A DNA stretch of 64,000 nt from Bin87 sp965197635 (GCA_965197635.1 CBDANN010000008.1:1426001-1490000), one strand, 5' to 3'; shown: positions 36,681 to 47,579, counted from the stretch's first letter. Program-made: numbers and translations. The notes: a model not told the origin generated them from the sequence alone.

Positions 36681-37590
36681 GAAGGTGTGTGACAATGGGG
36701 TTCAAGCAGGCCGGAGCCTTTTGAGCATGAGATGAACCATGGCAATGTGGACCCAAGCTTCGCTGCTTTCGGTCCGCTCTGCATAGTCTTTGCTCAACCG
36801 ACGGCAACGGCTCAACCACGCCAGGGTGCGCTCGAGCACCCAGCGTCGGGGCAACACCTCAAATCGGTGGCTGTCCGGTTGCCGTCGCACCACGGTGAGC
36901 AGCCAACCCCCAGTGGCCCAGGCCCACGACACCAACCGGCCGGCGTAGCCAGCATCCGCCCAAATCACCTGCAACCGAGGAAACTGGCCCAGCAGTTTGG
37001 CCAACACCAGCTTGGCCCCATCCCGGTCTTGAATATTGGCAGCGTGAACCACCACGGCCAAGAGCAACCCCATGGTGTCCACTACGATGTGTCCACTACG
37101 ATGTGTCCACTACGATGTGGCGCTTGCGTCCAGCAACCCGTTTACCGGCGTCATAGCCTCTGGGCCCCCTTTTTCCGTGGTCTTCACCGATTGGCTGTCG
37201 ATGATGGCCGCGCTGGGCGTGGCATCGCGTCCGGCGGCTTCCCGAACCCGGGAACGCAAGGCCTCCTCTACCCGCTCCCAAGTCCCATCATCTCGCCACT
37301 TCCGAAAGTACCACCAGACCGTGCCCCAAGGTGGCAGGTCGTGGGGCATCAGCCGCCAGGGTATGCCGCCCCGCAACACGTACAGGATGCCGTTGACCAC
37401 TTCCCGCAGGTCCACGGTTCGGGGATGCCCCAGGGACGAGTCGGGTGGCAGCAGGGGCGCTAGCACTTCCCATTGGGCATCGGTCAAATCGCTGGGATAA
37501 GGTTTTCTGCTCATGCTCTCAGCCTAATGCCCTTCCTGCCCTCACCTCAAGAACCCTTGACGCCACTTTAGACCATTGTCACACACCCTC
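36681..37590 (-). mobile_element. IS5-family (IS427 group) element, copy E
   Basis: Opposite in orientation to copy D and separated from it only by TAA (36678-36680). The far flank is TAA (37591-37593). Copies D and E form an inverted pair. Confidence 0.86.
36702..37514 (-). pseudogene. IS427-group transposase, copy E
   Basis: orfA (37514-37110) is nearly identical to copy C (MSRKPYPSDLTDAQWEVLAPLLPP). Three 14-bp units (37077-37118) break the passage into orfB, which otherwise is open from about 37082 to 36702 (DTMGLLLAVVVHAANIQDRDGAKL...KDYAERTESSEAWVHIAMVHLMLKRLRPA). It probably diverged recently from copy C. Confidence 0.8.
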
Positions 37591-37646
37591 TAAGACTTTG
37601 AAAAGGCCCTGCCGGCTCATGCGTACGAACTTTGTGTTGAGGAGTT

Positions 37647-37919
37647 GAAAAAGGTCAGTCTCTTCGGGTAGGGAATGGTTACCCACCACATTCCTGCCCA
37701 GGGAGGCCGACCATGCCATGGTACCACCGTATCGCCACCTTTCTGAATTGCTCGCTTCCCCAGTTGCGCGCCACCTGTCGCACCAATCTGGCCCTGCTCA
37801 CTGTGGCCATTCTCCAGCGGCGCACCTTGGCCATCTCCGAGCCAATGGCGAACGCTCGCCCAACCGCCGAAGGCGGGCTGCCAGACGCTGGCACGGGTGG
37901 CGGTGGTTATGTCATATAG
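37647..37919 (+). pseudogene. IS4-type transposase 5' remnant, second copy
   Basis: GTTGAAAAAGGTCAG and the following 200 bp match, in opposite orientation, the remnant ending at about 2932. The coding start MPWYHRIATFLNCSLPQLRATCRTNLALLTVAILQRRTLAIS is preserved here, including the ATG lost in the other copy. After about 60 residues it runs into the IS66-type gene region. 37594-37646 contains nothing recognisable. Confidence 0.62.
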
Positions 37920-37924
37920 AGGGA

Positions 37925-39283
37925 GTGGATACTGAGAGTGACCTGATCACCGCCGACCGCGATGTTCTCATCGCCATCATCGCCCAACTGCAGGCCACCG
38001 TTCTGGAACAGCAGCGGGTGATTGAGCGGTTGGAGCGGCGGATTGCCGAACTGGAAGGCCAGGCGAAGCCGGACGGCCCGCCCCGAATGCCCGGCCTCAA
38101 GTCCAGTTCGGGCCGCCAGCCGCCAGCGCAGCAGCAGCCCAGAAAGCAGCGACGCCACGGCTTCGCCCGCCCGCGCATGACACCGACCCATCGGGTGGAG
38201 CACGTGGTGGAGAACTGTCCCGATTGCGGGACGCACCTGACTGGCGGCTGGGTCCAGCGCACCCGGGAAGTCATCGAGTTGCCGGTGGTTCCGGTGCAAG
38301 TCACCGAGCATGTCTTCATCGCCAGGACCTGCCCAGTGTGTCGGCGGCGCCGAGTGCCCACCGCGCAACTGGACGGCGCAGCACTGGGGCGCCAGCGCCT
38401 GGGCGTCAACCTGATCAGCCGCATCGCCACGCTACGGGAAGAAGGGCGCCTGCCGATCCGCAGCATCCAGTGGTATCTGCGCACCGTCCATCAGCTGAGC
38501 CTCAGCGTGGGGGCCATCGTGAGCGCCATTCACCAGACCGCGCAACAGGCCCAACCAGCGGTGGCTGGGATGGTGGACCGCATCCGCGCCAGCCCAGTGG
38601 TCCACGCCGACGAAACCGGCTGGCGTCAGAATGGGAACAATGGCTACGTGTGGACTTTCAGCACCCCCACCGAGCGCTACTTCCTGCGGCGGGGTCGGGG
38701 CAAGGCGGTGGTGGACGAAGCGCTGGGCGAGTCGTTCTCCGGAGTGCTGGTCAGCGATTTCTACGCTGCCTACCACCATTACGATGGCCCCAAGCAACGG
38801 TGCTGGGCCCACCTGTTGCGGGACATCCACGACCTGGTGGCGCTCTACCCCAAGGACACCTCGCTGGCCCAGTGGGCCGCGGCAGTCCATCAGCTCTATG
38901 TCGAGGCCAGGTCTTTCACCCATCCTCAGGCACGACGACGGCGCACCGCTCAACTGGCCTGGGAGCGGCAGCTGCTGGCCATCTGCCAGCCCTTCCTGGC
39001 TGACCCGTCGGCTGTCCAGGGCAAGCTGTGCCGGCGCATCGAGCGCCACATCAAGGAACTCTTCGTCTTCGTGGCCGAACCGGACGTGCCAGCGGACAAC
39101 AACCCCGCCGAGCGCAGCCTGCGTCATCTGGTCATCAGCCGCAAGGTTAGCGGCGGCACCCGCTCGGAGCAGGGCACCGAGAGCAAGATGACGCTGGCAT
39201 CCATCTTCGGCACCTGGCGCGCCCAAGGTTTAAATCCTCTCGCCGCCTGCCGTCAGCTGCTCACCGCTGCAACGGTTGACTAG
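37925..39283 (+). CDS. IS66-family (TnpC-like) transposase
   Basis: About 452 residues from GTG 37925; the open frame extends upstream but that part is IS4 remnant. Family order: an N-terminal coiled coil (DVLIAIIAQLQATVLEQQRVIERLERRIAELEG), a zinc finger (CPDCGTHL and CPVCRRR), the DDE core with SPVVHADETGWRQNG, GVLVSDFYAAYHHYDGPKQRCWAHLLRDI and VPADNNPAERSLRHLVISRKVSGGTRS. No tnpA/tnpB partners, as in the one-gene ISBst12-type subgroup. The stop TAG is made by TA plus the first G of the next IS, so the natural C-terminus may be a little longer. Confidence 0.88.
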   Translation: MDTESDLITADRDVLIAIIAQLQATVLEQQRVIERLERRIAELEGQAKPDGPPRMPGLKSSSGRQPPAQQQPRKQRRHGFARPRMTPTHRVEHVVENCPDCGTHLTGGWVQRTREVIELPVVPVQVTEHVFIARTCPVCRRRRVPTAQLDGAALGRQRLGVNLISRIATLREEGRLPIRSIQWYLRTVHQLSLSVGAIVSAIHQTAQQAQPAVAGMVDRIRASPVVHADETGWRQNGNNGYVWTFSTPTERYFLRRGRGKAVVDEALGESFSGVLVSDFYAAYHHYDGPKQRCWAHLLRDIHDLVALYPKDTSLAQWAAAVHQLYVEARSFTHPQARRRRTAQLAWERQLLAICQPFLADPSAVQGKLCRRIERHIKELFVFVAEPDVPADNNPAERSLRHLVISRKVSGGTRSEQGTESKMTLASIFGTWRAQGLNPLAACRQLLTAATVD

Positions 39284-40094
39284 GTAGTGTTGACATTTGG
39301 ACTGCGGTACAATCGCCCTATGCCGAGTATAACCATACCCTCTGACCAATGGGAGAAGATTTTGCAATTCCTGCGGGATTGCCCTGACGTGTACGTTGGC
39401 GACGCGGCGGAATGCCAGCGGTTTGTCGAGGGCGTGCTGTGGATGGATCGCTCCGGGGCGCAGTGGCGACTGCTGCCAGCCGAGTATGGCAACTGGAACA
39501 CCGTCTACAAACGCTTCGCCGGCTGGTGCGACCGTGGCGTCTGGGAGCGAATGCACCGGCATTTCAGTAAGGAACCGGACCTGGAGTACCTGGTCATCGA
39601 CAGTACGGTGGTGCGAGCGCACCAGTGCGCTGGGGGAGCCCCGGCAAAAAGGGGGGCAATCAGCGCAAGCCCTGGGCCGCAGTCGCGGGGGGTTCAGCAC
39701 GAAGGTTCACGTGGCCGTGGACGGACTGGGCAACCCCCTGCGGTTCACGTTGACCCCGGGACAGCAGCATGACATCACCCAGGCGGCGGCCCTGCTCACC
39801 GGCTACCGGAGCGAGTACGTAATCGCGGACAAAGGATATGACGCACAGGACTTCATCGACCATTTGGCGGAAGCGGGCATGGTGGCGGTGATCCCCGCCC
39901 GGGCCAACCGCAAGGCGCCACGGGATTACGATAGACACTTATACCGAGAACGCCACGTCGTAGAGTGTTTCATCGGCAAGATCAAGCACTACCGCCGGGT
40001 ATTTTCCAGGTTTGACAAATTGGCCAGCCGATACCTTGGCTTTCTGCAATTCGCTGCCGCCCTCATCTGGCTACGATGAAATGTCAACACTGCC
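39284..40094 (+). mobile_element. IS5-family element with frameshift transposase
   Basis: Ends GGTAGTGTTGACATTT (39284-39299) and AAATGTCAACACTGCC (40079-40094), flanked by TA on both sides (39282-39283, 40095-40096). 811 bp. Confidence 0.88.
39320..40079 (+). CDS. IS5-family transposase, two overlapping frames joined by frameshifting
   Basis: Frame 1 from ATG 39320: MPSITIPSDQWEKILQFLRDCPDVYVGD, then VEGVLWMDRSGAQWRLLPAEYGNWNTVYKRF and LVIDSTVVRAHQCAGG (first Asp). At GGCAAAAAGGGGGGCAA (about 39644) it passes to the second frame: GFSTKVHVAVDGLGNPL, EYVIADKGYDAQDF (second Asp) and ERHVVECFIGKIKHYRRVFSRFDK (Glu), stop 40079. The A5G6 run is a typical programmed frameshift site in this IS group, so the gene may be functional. 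Total about 253 residues. Confidence 0.82.
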
Positions 40095-43000
40095 TAGGAA
40101 TCTGTTGGGGCAGAGACGGCGATGATGATCAGGGCGCCTTCAGACACTCCACCCAGCACCGACCTGATACCCGTGGGCGTCTCGAAGCTGATATAGCCCG
40201 AGCCAGATTTCCGTATGTTGTCCTTCGCCAGGAACGACACCGCCTCCGTCTCCGTCTGAACCCAGACCGTCAGCTCGCGGTTGACGCCCCCTGCGGCGAA
40301 AGACTCTCCGATGTGGACATCGTCGGCCTCGTTGAACCGGAACGAACCTGTGTCCGAGAAGTAGAGCACCCGGTTCAACGTCATGCCGTTCCACGCAAGC
40401 GACCCGTCCCGCAACTTGCCGGAGGCGTGCCAGGCAGAGGTAGCCGATGCGTACCAGGCGCGGTCCTGATTCCCATTGCTCTTCCGTCCCCGGTTGCCCA
40501 CCCGGACCAGTGCACTGGCGAGAACAGTCTGGCCGTCGCCGGCGTCGAAATCGTCCAGGCTGAGAGGTCTGCCCGCCACGGTTGACGTGGCAGCGCTGGT
40601 CAGCGTCTCCTCGTTCCCCGCGTCGTCGGTGAAAGACACGCGCACCTTGACGGCTTTGCCTTCCTCGGAGTCCGTGAGCGTGTATCTGTCGCCGGTGGCC
40701 CCTGAGATGTCGACGTCGTCAGCCAGCCACTGGTAGCTGAACGTCGCGTTGTCCAGGCCGTCGTCGTCTGCGATGCCCGACGTGTCCGCCGTCAGCGTCT
40801 CTCCCACCTGCAGCGTGCCGCTGATGGCGGGCTGGCCGGTGGCTGGGCTGTTCTGCTCTTCTTCATCCCCTGGACCCGTGACAACCAGCGTCACCTCGGC
40901 TGACAGCATCCTGCCGTCCCCGGTGCAGATGGCCCCCTCCTCAGCGCAGTCCTGCGTGACGGGGAGCACAACGGTCACATTGCCGTCGCCGTCCGGCGTC
41001 ATGGTGATCTCCCAGCGGACGTTGCCAGGAGCCCCCAGCCGACCAGCCTCCGTCACCTCGCCTCCGGTCACGGTGAAGGCGTGGTCGCGAAGTGTCCCGT
41101 AACTGAAGGTCGAAACCGGCTCTTCGCTCAAGCGCAGTTCAAAGGTGAAGGCATTCTCACCGTCGTGGCTCTCCGGCGCGTCGTGAACGCTCGCGGTCAG
41201 TGGGATAGGCGCAGCCGCCACGGTTGACGTGGCGTCGCTGGTCAGCGTCTCCTCGTTCCCCGCGTCGTCGGTGAAAGACACGCGCACCTTGACGGCTTTG
41301 CCTTCCTCGGAGTCCGTGAGCGTGTATCTGTCGCCGGTGGCCCCTGAGATGTCGACGTCGTCAGCCAGCCACTGGTAGCTGAAGGTCGCGTTGTCCAGGC
41401 CGTCGTCGTCTGCGATGCCCGACGTGTCCGCCGTCAGCGTCTCTCCCACCTGCAGCGTGCCGCCGATGGCGGGCTGGCCGGTGGCTGGGCTGTTCTGCTC
41501 TTCTTCATCCCCTGGGCCCGTGACAACCAGCGTCACCTCGGCTGACAGCATCCTGCCGTCCCCGGTGCAGATGGCCCCCTCCTCAGCGCAGTCCTGCGTG
41601 ACGGGGAGCACAACGGTCACATTGCCGTCGCCGTCCGGCGTCATGGTGATCTCCCAGCGGACGTTGCCAGGAGCCCCCAGCCGACCAGCCTTCGTCACCT
41701 CGCCTCCGGTCACGGTGAAGGCGTGGTCGCGAAGTGTCCCGTAACTGAAGGTCGAAACCGGCTCTTCGCTCAAGCGCAGTTCAAAGGTGAAGGCATTCTC
41801 ACCGTCGTGGCTCTCCGGCGCGTCGTGAACGCTCGCGGTCAGTGGGATAGGCGCAGCCGCCACGGTTGACGTGGCAGCGCTGGTCAGCGTCTCCTCGTTC
41901 CCCGCGTCGTCGGTGAAGGACAGCGTGACCTTGATGGTCTTGCCCTCATCTACGTCCAACAGAGTATAGGTGTCGCCGGTGGCGTCCGTGATGTCGCTGT
42001 CCGAAGTTCTATCGTTGGAAATCCACTGGTAGCTGAATTGGACGCCGTCCATACCGTCGGGATCTTCGATGCCGGTGATATCCACCGTTAGAGTCTCGCC
42101 CACTTGGACTGTTCCGGTGATGATCGGCGCCCCCGTGGCGGGATTGTTGGGAAGGGGCGCCACCGGGTCCGTGGCCGTGCTGGTCAGGGTCTCTTCGTTG
42201 TCGGCATCATCGGTGAACGTGACCTTGACCTTCACGGTCTTGCCCTCATCTGCGGCCAACAGAGTGTAGGTGTCGCCGGTAGCGTCCGTGATGTCGCTGG
42301 CGTCGGCCAGCCACTGGTAGCTGTAAGAGACCTTCTCCAGGCCGTCCTCGTCGGCGATTCCGACGGTGCCGGCGGTCAGGGTTTGGCCCACCTGCGCGGT
42401 TCCCGTGATGGTGGGCTGGCCGGTGGCGGGGCTGTTCTCGGGTGTTTCCCCGATGGGCGTCCGTACCTGTGCCGTCAGGGATGCCTGGCTGATGCCATTG
42501 AAGAAGTTGGCTGCATGGATCGTGTAAACGTAGAGTACGCCCGGCTGGACGTCCCGATCTGTGTAGGTGGTTTCGTCGTTTCCCGTGTCCACCAGAAACA
42601 CGGGTTCGGCGTCGCCCAGTTCGGGGCGTTGCCGCATGATCCGGTAGTCGTACAGGTACCTGAAGTTCCCGGGCGGGAACCAGTTGAGGACTACGGTCTG
42701 GTCCGAGACGGTTGCGGTCAGCCCGGCGGGGCGGGGTTGGCCGGCTGGCTGCTGAGCGTTTCCTCGTTTCCGGCGTCGTCGGCGAACGCGACCTGGACGG
42801 TGATGCTCTTGCCCTCGTCTTCCGAGACGACAGTGTATCTTGGGCCGGCGGCGTCCGCTATGGGGGCGCCGTCGGCCAGCCACTGGTAGGAGTAGGAAAC
42901 ATCGTCGAGACCGTTGGCGTCGGTGATGTTTCCAGTATGTGACGCCAGGGTAATTCCTGGGTTGGGCTCGCCCGAGATGTCGGGTTCCCCCGTGGCAGGA

Positions 43001-45304
43001 CTGTTCGGAAAGGGCGCTACTGGATCCGTGGCCGCGCTGGTAAGCGTTTCCTCGTTTCCGGCGTCGTCGGTGAAGGACACCCGTACCTTGATGGCTTTGC
43101 CTTCCTCGGAGTCGGTGAGTGTGTACCTCGCGCTGGCAGCTTCGGCAATGTCGGCGTCGTCGGCCAGCCACTGGTAGCTGTACGACACTTCTGTGAGCCC
43201 GTCGGCGTCGCCAACCCCGGAGGTATCGGCCACCAACGTACTTCCCGCCTGTGCAGTCCCCTATGCTGGGAGCGCCGGTTGCTCCGATGTTGGGGCGGAT
43301 TGACGCCGGACCGAGGTAGTAGTCGTCGTAAATCGCCTTCACTTCGTAAACGAGATCACCCTCCGGTGGGTTTTCGTCGGTCCAAGTGGTATCCGTCGTG
43401 CTCGTGTCGGCGACGTGAACTTCCGGAGTCGAGCCGTTCACGCTGCGCAGGATCTGGTACCCGGTCACCGACGCTGCGTCGTACCCGGGCGTGTCCCACG
43501 TTACGACAACTTTGCTTCCATCTTGGGAAGTCTGCAGATTCCCTGGCCTTCCATCTCTGAGGGCCTCGCACACGCGGGAACGCATTTCCTGAGTATGACC
43601 GTCCCAGAAGGCTGCACTGGCCACGACTCCTTCTCTGAATACTTCATTCTGCGAGGCACGAGCAACCAGGGCGGCCCTGCTCCCGTACCCGAAGTGGAGA
43701 CGAATCTTTTGGATCAACTCGTCCTCCGCCGTAGCCTCCCCAAGGTCGTAATGAAGGTAGCCGTCCGTCATAAATTCATTAGTGTTACGAATACATATGG
43801 GGACCGTGACCTCGTTGGACGTTTTACGGTACAGCTGCCTGACGATGGGTTCCTGCCGCCAAAGTTCCACGAGAGCTAAAAAGCTTACCGCCTCTGCGAT
43901 GCTGCCATCATTCTGGTAGTGGTAACTGTGCCGGGTGAGGGAGTCGCCACGCACGGTTATGCCGTCGCCCCGGAAAAACCCGTTTTCGTCAATCATGTTC
44001 TCGTCGATGTTCGCCGGTATGAAGAGGTTGTGCTCCCGCTGGTCGAACTCTCTGGTGATTGTCCAGATCAGGGCTTCCGTAGGGCTGGAGCAAGTCAGCC
44101 CTTCCGCATACCGCCGAAAGTCCGGATAGCGGGTTTTCAGCCGGTGAAACAGCACCTCCGCATGTCGCCACGACTACAGGGATCCGGCCTCTCCTGCAGC
44201 GAAAACATAAGCCTCATGATTGGGAGATTTGAGGAACCGTCTTATGTACTCCGCGTGGAAAAAGATCGACGCGGAAAAGTCTAGAGGATCGATCCGCGAA
44301 TCGGACGACTCGAGCATCTGCTGCATGCTTGTTGATGCCGATTCGCCCTCTTCTAAGCTGTAGAACGGGGACTCAGTTCCGAGCCACCTGTACCACTTGC
44401 CCCACAACGGCTTGTTCAGCGAGCCGTGGCAGACCGTGCACGACGCGGGCTCCGCGATGGAGGGGCTATCCTCCGAGAAGTCGATGATCCCGGCTGACCA
44501 GTCCTCGTCATTCTTCCGAAGGAATTCGACAGACTCCCGGAAACGAGACGGTGCGTCTGGGTCGGTGTTCCAGGCGAAGGTGAACCGTCCATCTGCGCCA
44601 AAGGAAATGATCCTCGGGTGATCACCGGACACATGGTCCTTTGCGGCCGCCTCGGACCGGAAGACGACTGTGAAACGCTCCTTGTAAAGCGCGGGCAGGG
44701 CGGCGATGAACTCTTCGGGGCTGGTGATACTGTGCTTCGCGAGGAAGCGGTCGATGTGTTGGTAGTCACCCGTGCCCACGGCCAATTCCCCGTTCGACTG
44801 CATACCGTCGAATCGGGAGAAGTCTTCGAACATGCCGCCCGGCAGCGCGAGGTCGGGGTTGTCGCTGAGCGTCAGGTCCTCCAGTAGGAAGAGTTGCTCG
44901 AAGGCGTTCGACGGCACTGTGGTCAGCAGGTTGTTGTTCAGATGCAGCGTCTTCAGGAGATAAAGGTCGTCGAACGCGCCGGCAGGAAGGGTTGTGAGCG
45001 AGTTGTGGGACAGGTCCAGGGTTTCGAGACGAACCAGTCCTTCGAAATCGTCAGCGTTGAGACCCGAAATGGCCTGGTTGCTCAAGTCCAGCGAGGTAAC
45101 CTCTAACAGGTGAACCGTCGAGACTTCCGAGCAACTTGCGACCCCGCTGGCCGCCGCGATCGCATTGCCTACCTGGGAGGTCCGGTCACACACTCCACCG
45201 GTGTTTGCAGAGGCCGCCCGCAGCGTTACGAACAGGCCTACTCCGACGATGCCGAGCACCGCTATCCACGTTGAAATCCTGACGACGGTATTCACTGTGG
45301 ACAT
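40094..45304 (-). pseudogene. Giant secreted LRR / CxxCH / FN3 / Ig-like repeat protein, with one TAG and two frameshifts
   Basis: From ATG 45304: a membrane or signal segment (ISTWIAVLGIVGVGLFVTL, residues 10-28), the VCDRTSQV motif, LRRs (about 64-160: LDLSNQAISGLNADDFEGL, LETLDLSHNSLTTLP, LKTLHLNNNLLTTVP), a domain of about 120 residues ending SCTVCHG (289-294; 44426-44440), a c-type heme attachment site, then TAG at 44174-44176 (after residue 376). The same frame continues SWRHAEVLFHRLKTRYPDFRRYAEG through an uncharacterised domain, one FN3 module (VVVTWDTPGYDAASVTGYQILR) and six Ig-like repeats (VSYSYQWLADxxDI...DEGKTIKVRVSFTDDAGNEETL). Calx-beta-like modules (ASVHDAPESHDGENAFTFEL) separate the later ones. 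Residues read from about 43258 to 42720 are out of frame, one shift each side. Restored length is about 1735 residues. The C-terminal TAG is created by the IS5 insertion. Confidence 0.75.
40581..41864 (-). repeat. 642-bp tandem duplication in the giant gene
   Basis: 40581-41222 and 41223-41864 are nearly identical, each encoding one Calx-beta-like plus one Ig-like module (214 residues). Differences are a handful of single bases (for example GCAGCG/GCGTCG). A very recent duplication or strong gene conversion. Confidence 0.88.
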
Positions 45305-45541
45305 CTCCAAATTCGTTCAAGATGACGGGCACGGTCAACTTGTTCGGGGGTGTCGATGACCTAGCGTAGTATGAACAGCATTGACGGGGTTGCTCTACGC
45401 AACGATGCTATATCCCGAGGTGTCCCGCGTCAACCAGATTTGCCGAATCGCATTGCCTCACCCAAAACGTTACCCAATGAAGGTAGTTGCCTCAAATAAA
45501 ATGCTATCAAAAAATTCGGAGGCAGCCGCGTGGGTGGAGGC

Positions 45542-46400
45542 ATGAGCAAGATGGCGAAGCGAGAATTATTTTTGACGCTGCGGGACCGATAACGCAGTTC
45601 TTCCAAGAAGGAGAAGAGGCGCATCCTGGACGAGTTCATCCCGATCACCGGACGCCACCGCGAGCACGGCATCAGGTTGCTCGGGCGGCTGGACGAGGTC
45701 CGCGAGGTTCCTCCTCAGGCATGGGGCCAGCGCATCTACGATGCGGCGGTCAGAGAAGCGGTGATCGTGATCTGGGAGGCCGCCGAGCGAATCTGCGGGA
45801 AACGGTTGAAGGCAATGATGCTCCACCTGGTGGAGCCCATGGAGCGCCGTGGCCATCTCGATCTCGACCCGGAGGTGAGGGCCCGGCTGCTGACAGCCGG
45901 CGCAGACGCCGGCGTGAACGGTCGATGAGCAAGCGTGTCCCAGTGCGTACCTACAACGATTGGAACGGGCCGCCGCTGGAACGGGCCGCCGCCAGGTTAT
46001 CTGGCGATAGACCCAGTGGTTCACAGCGGTGGGCCGCTGTTCGAATCATTCACCCACAGCCTGGTCGCCGCCGATGTTTGCACCGGCTGGACCGAGACCG
46101 TTCCCCATCTGCGGGATCGACTCAGACAACCACGGCACGTTCATCAACAAGACGCTGATCGGGTACTGCGCCGACCACGGCATCGAGTTCACCCGGTCCA
46201 GAGCGTGTCGCAGCAATGACCAGGCATGGATCGAGCAGAAGAACGGCAACGTAGTGAGACGTTTCGTCGGTCATGACCGCTATTCGGATCAGGCCGCAGG
46301 TCAGACCATGGCACACTCTACGGGGCGTTGCGTCTGTACGTGAATTTCCTCCAGGCCTCATTCAATCTGATCGAGCGGAAATTGACAGATAGGGTTTACG
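45542..46400 (+). pseudogene. Integrase-core (DDE) transposase remnant
   Basis: MSKMAKRELFLTLRDR is followed by TAA (45590-45592, where Tyr is usual), then RSSSKKEKRRILDEFIPITGRHREHGIRLL, YDAAVREAVIVIWEAAERICGKRL, DPEVRARLL, PVRTYNDWN, HSLVAADVCTGWTE (first Asp), GIDSDNHGTFINKTLIGYCADHGIEFTRS (second Asp), NDQAWIEQKNGNVVRRFVG (Glu) and ALRLYVNFLQASFNL. At least four frame changes. An unclassified integrase-type IS; ends not found. 45305-45541 is non-coding. Confidence 0.75.
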
Positions 46401-47192
46401 TAAACCCTGCGGAAGTGGCAATTGAGACGGCCTCTGGTTCGCGTAAGGGGTGTTACGTGAACTCCGCCACCCGAGCCTTCCGTCGTCCCAGCGCCCTGGG
46501 CCATCGCAGGAAGGGCAAGCCTCGGCCCGCGGCGTTATCCGCGCGCCAGTACGGGGTTTGACGCGGGCCCCTCGCTGAACCCCAGCGCTCCGCACCCTCT
46601 CGTTGTTCCGCACCAGCTTCACCGCCGCCGTGGGCCAGTCGGGGTTGTTGGGGTTGACCACCTCATGACGCTCCACCATGCCCTCCTCCAGGTACTCGTC
46701 GACCAGCCGCCGGCACTCGTATTCGTTCCAGGCGATACCCCAATCGAGCATCCACTGGTTGCACAGCATCCCGTAGCCGACGAAGTTCATCCGGCCCTCC
46801 AGCTGGTGCATCTCCCTCACGAACTTCACCAGGAGGTCATCGACGTCATTGTCGTCCACCTCTGATACGGGGGCGATCTCAACGTCCACGTCCCGGTGTT
46901 CCGCCAGCCGGATCCCCAGCTTGGCCTCCAGGGGAAACAGCGGGGCCGTGGCCAGCATGTCCCGCGACACCGACTGGCTGAAGGCGCACAGCACGATGCG
47001 CCGTCCGTGGACCCGCGCCCGGTCCACCAGGACCTGGTAGTCGGCATCTCCGGAGCCCAGGATGATGGTCGCGCAATCATCCCGGTCCCGGATCCAGCAG
47101 GGCGTGTCGTGTGGCAGCCACAACCACGCGACATGATTATTGTAAAACGCCGGTGGACGGACCCCAAAGCAATCCGGTGGCTTGCCAAGTCG
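46362..47192 (-). pseudogene. NYN/LabA-like nuclease-domain protein, 5' end lost
   Basis: The open frame from the junction at 47192 reads RLGKPPDCFGVRPPAFYNNHVAWLWLPHDTPCW, then DCATIILGSGDADYQVLVDRARVHGRRIVLCAFSQSVSRDMLATAPLF. SGDADY with a following VLCAFS strand is the C-terminal half of a NYN (PIN-like) RNase domain. The rest (LLVKFVREMHQLEGRMNFVGYG, RLVDEYLEEGMVERHEVVNP) resembles a winged helix. The first metal-binding Asp region is missing because the element at 47193 inserted there. The true 3' end is uncertain; the last 70 codons overlap transposon debris. Confidence 0.68.
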
Positions 47193-47548
47193 AGGAAATT
47201 TCGCTACTACGATTCCACGGAGGACGTGGTGGACATTGGCTAAATCACCGACGGATTTCGTAATCGGCCCAAACGCCTAAAATTCCGGGTATTTCCGGGT
47301 TCGTGGAGTTCGCCGTCGTCCGAAAGCCTGCCCGGGACGAACGTTGCGGAGTACTCCGAAAATCGCCGAATCAAGCCTTGAGACGGCGATTTTGCTTTCC
47401 ACGGATAACACCTTGGCGAATCCCGGAAAAGCCGATTCCGGGCGTCTGGGGACGCCTCCGGGCCATGCTACGCTGCTATGGGAAAATTTTGGTGTGCATT
47501 CAGGGCCTCGGATGCACCCGGGCGGAAACCCGGGGCCTGCCAAGGCGT

Positions 47549-47579
47549 GGCCCAACCCTGCTCAAAATGGGCCGTTTTT
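47549..47579 (+). terminator. Intrinsic terminator-like hairpin in the leader of element copy 2
   Basis: The same GGCCCA/TGGGCC stem with GTTTTT as at 25836. Confidence 0.5.
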
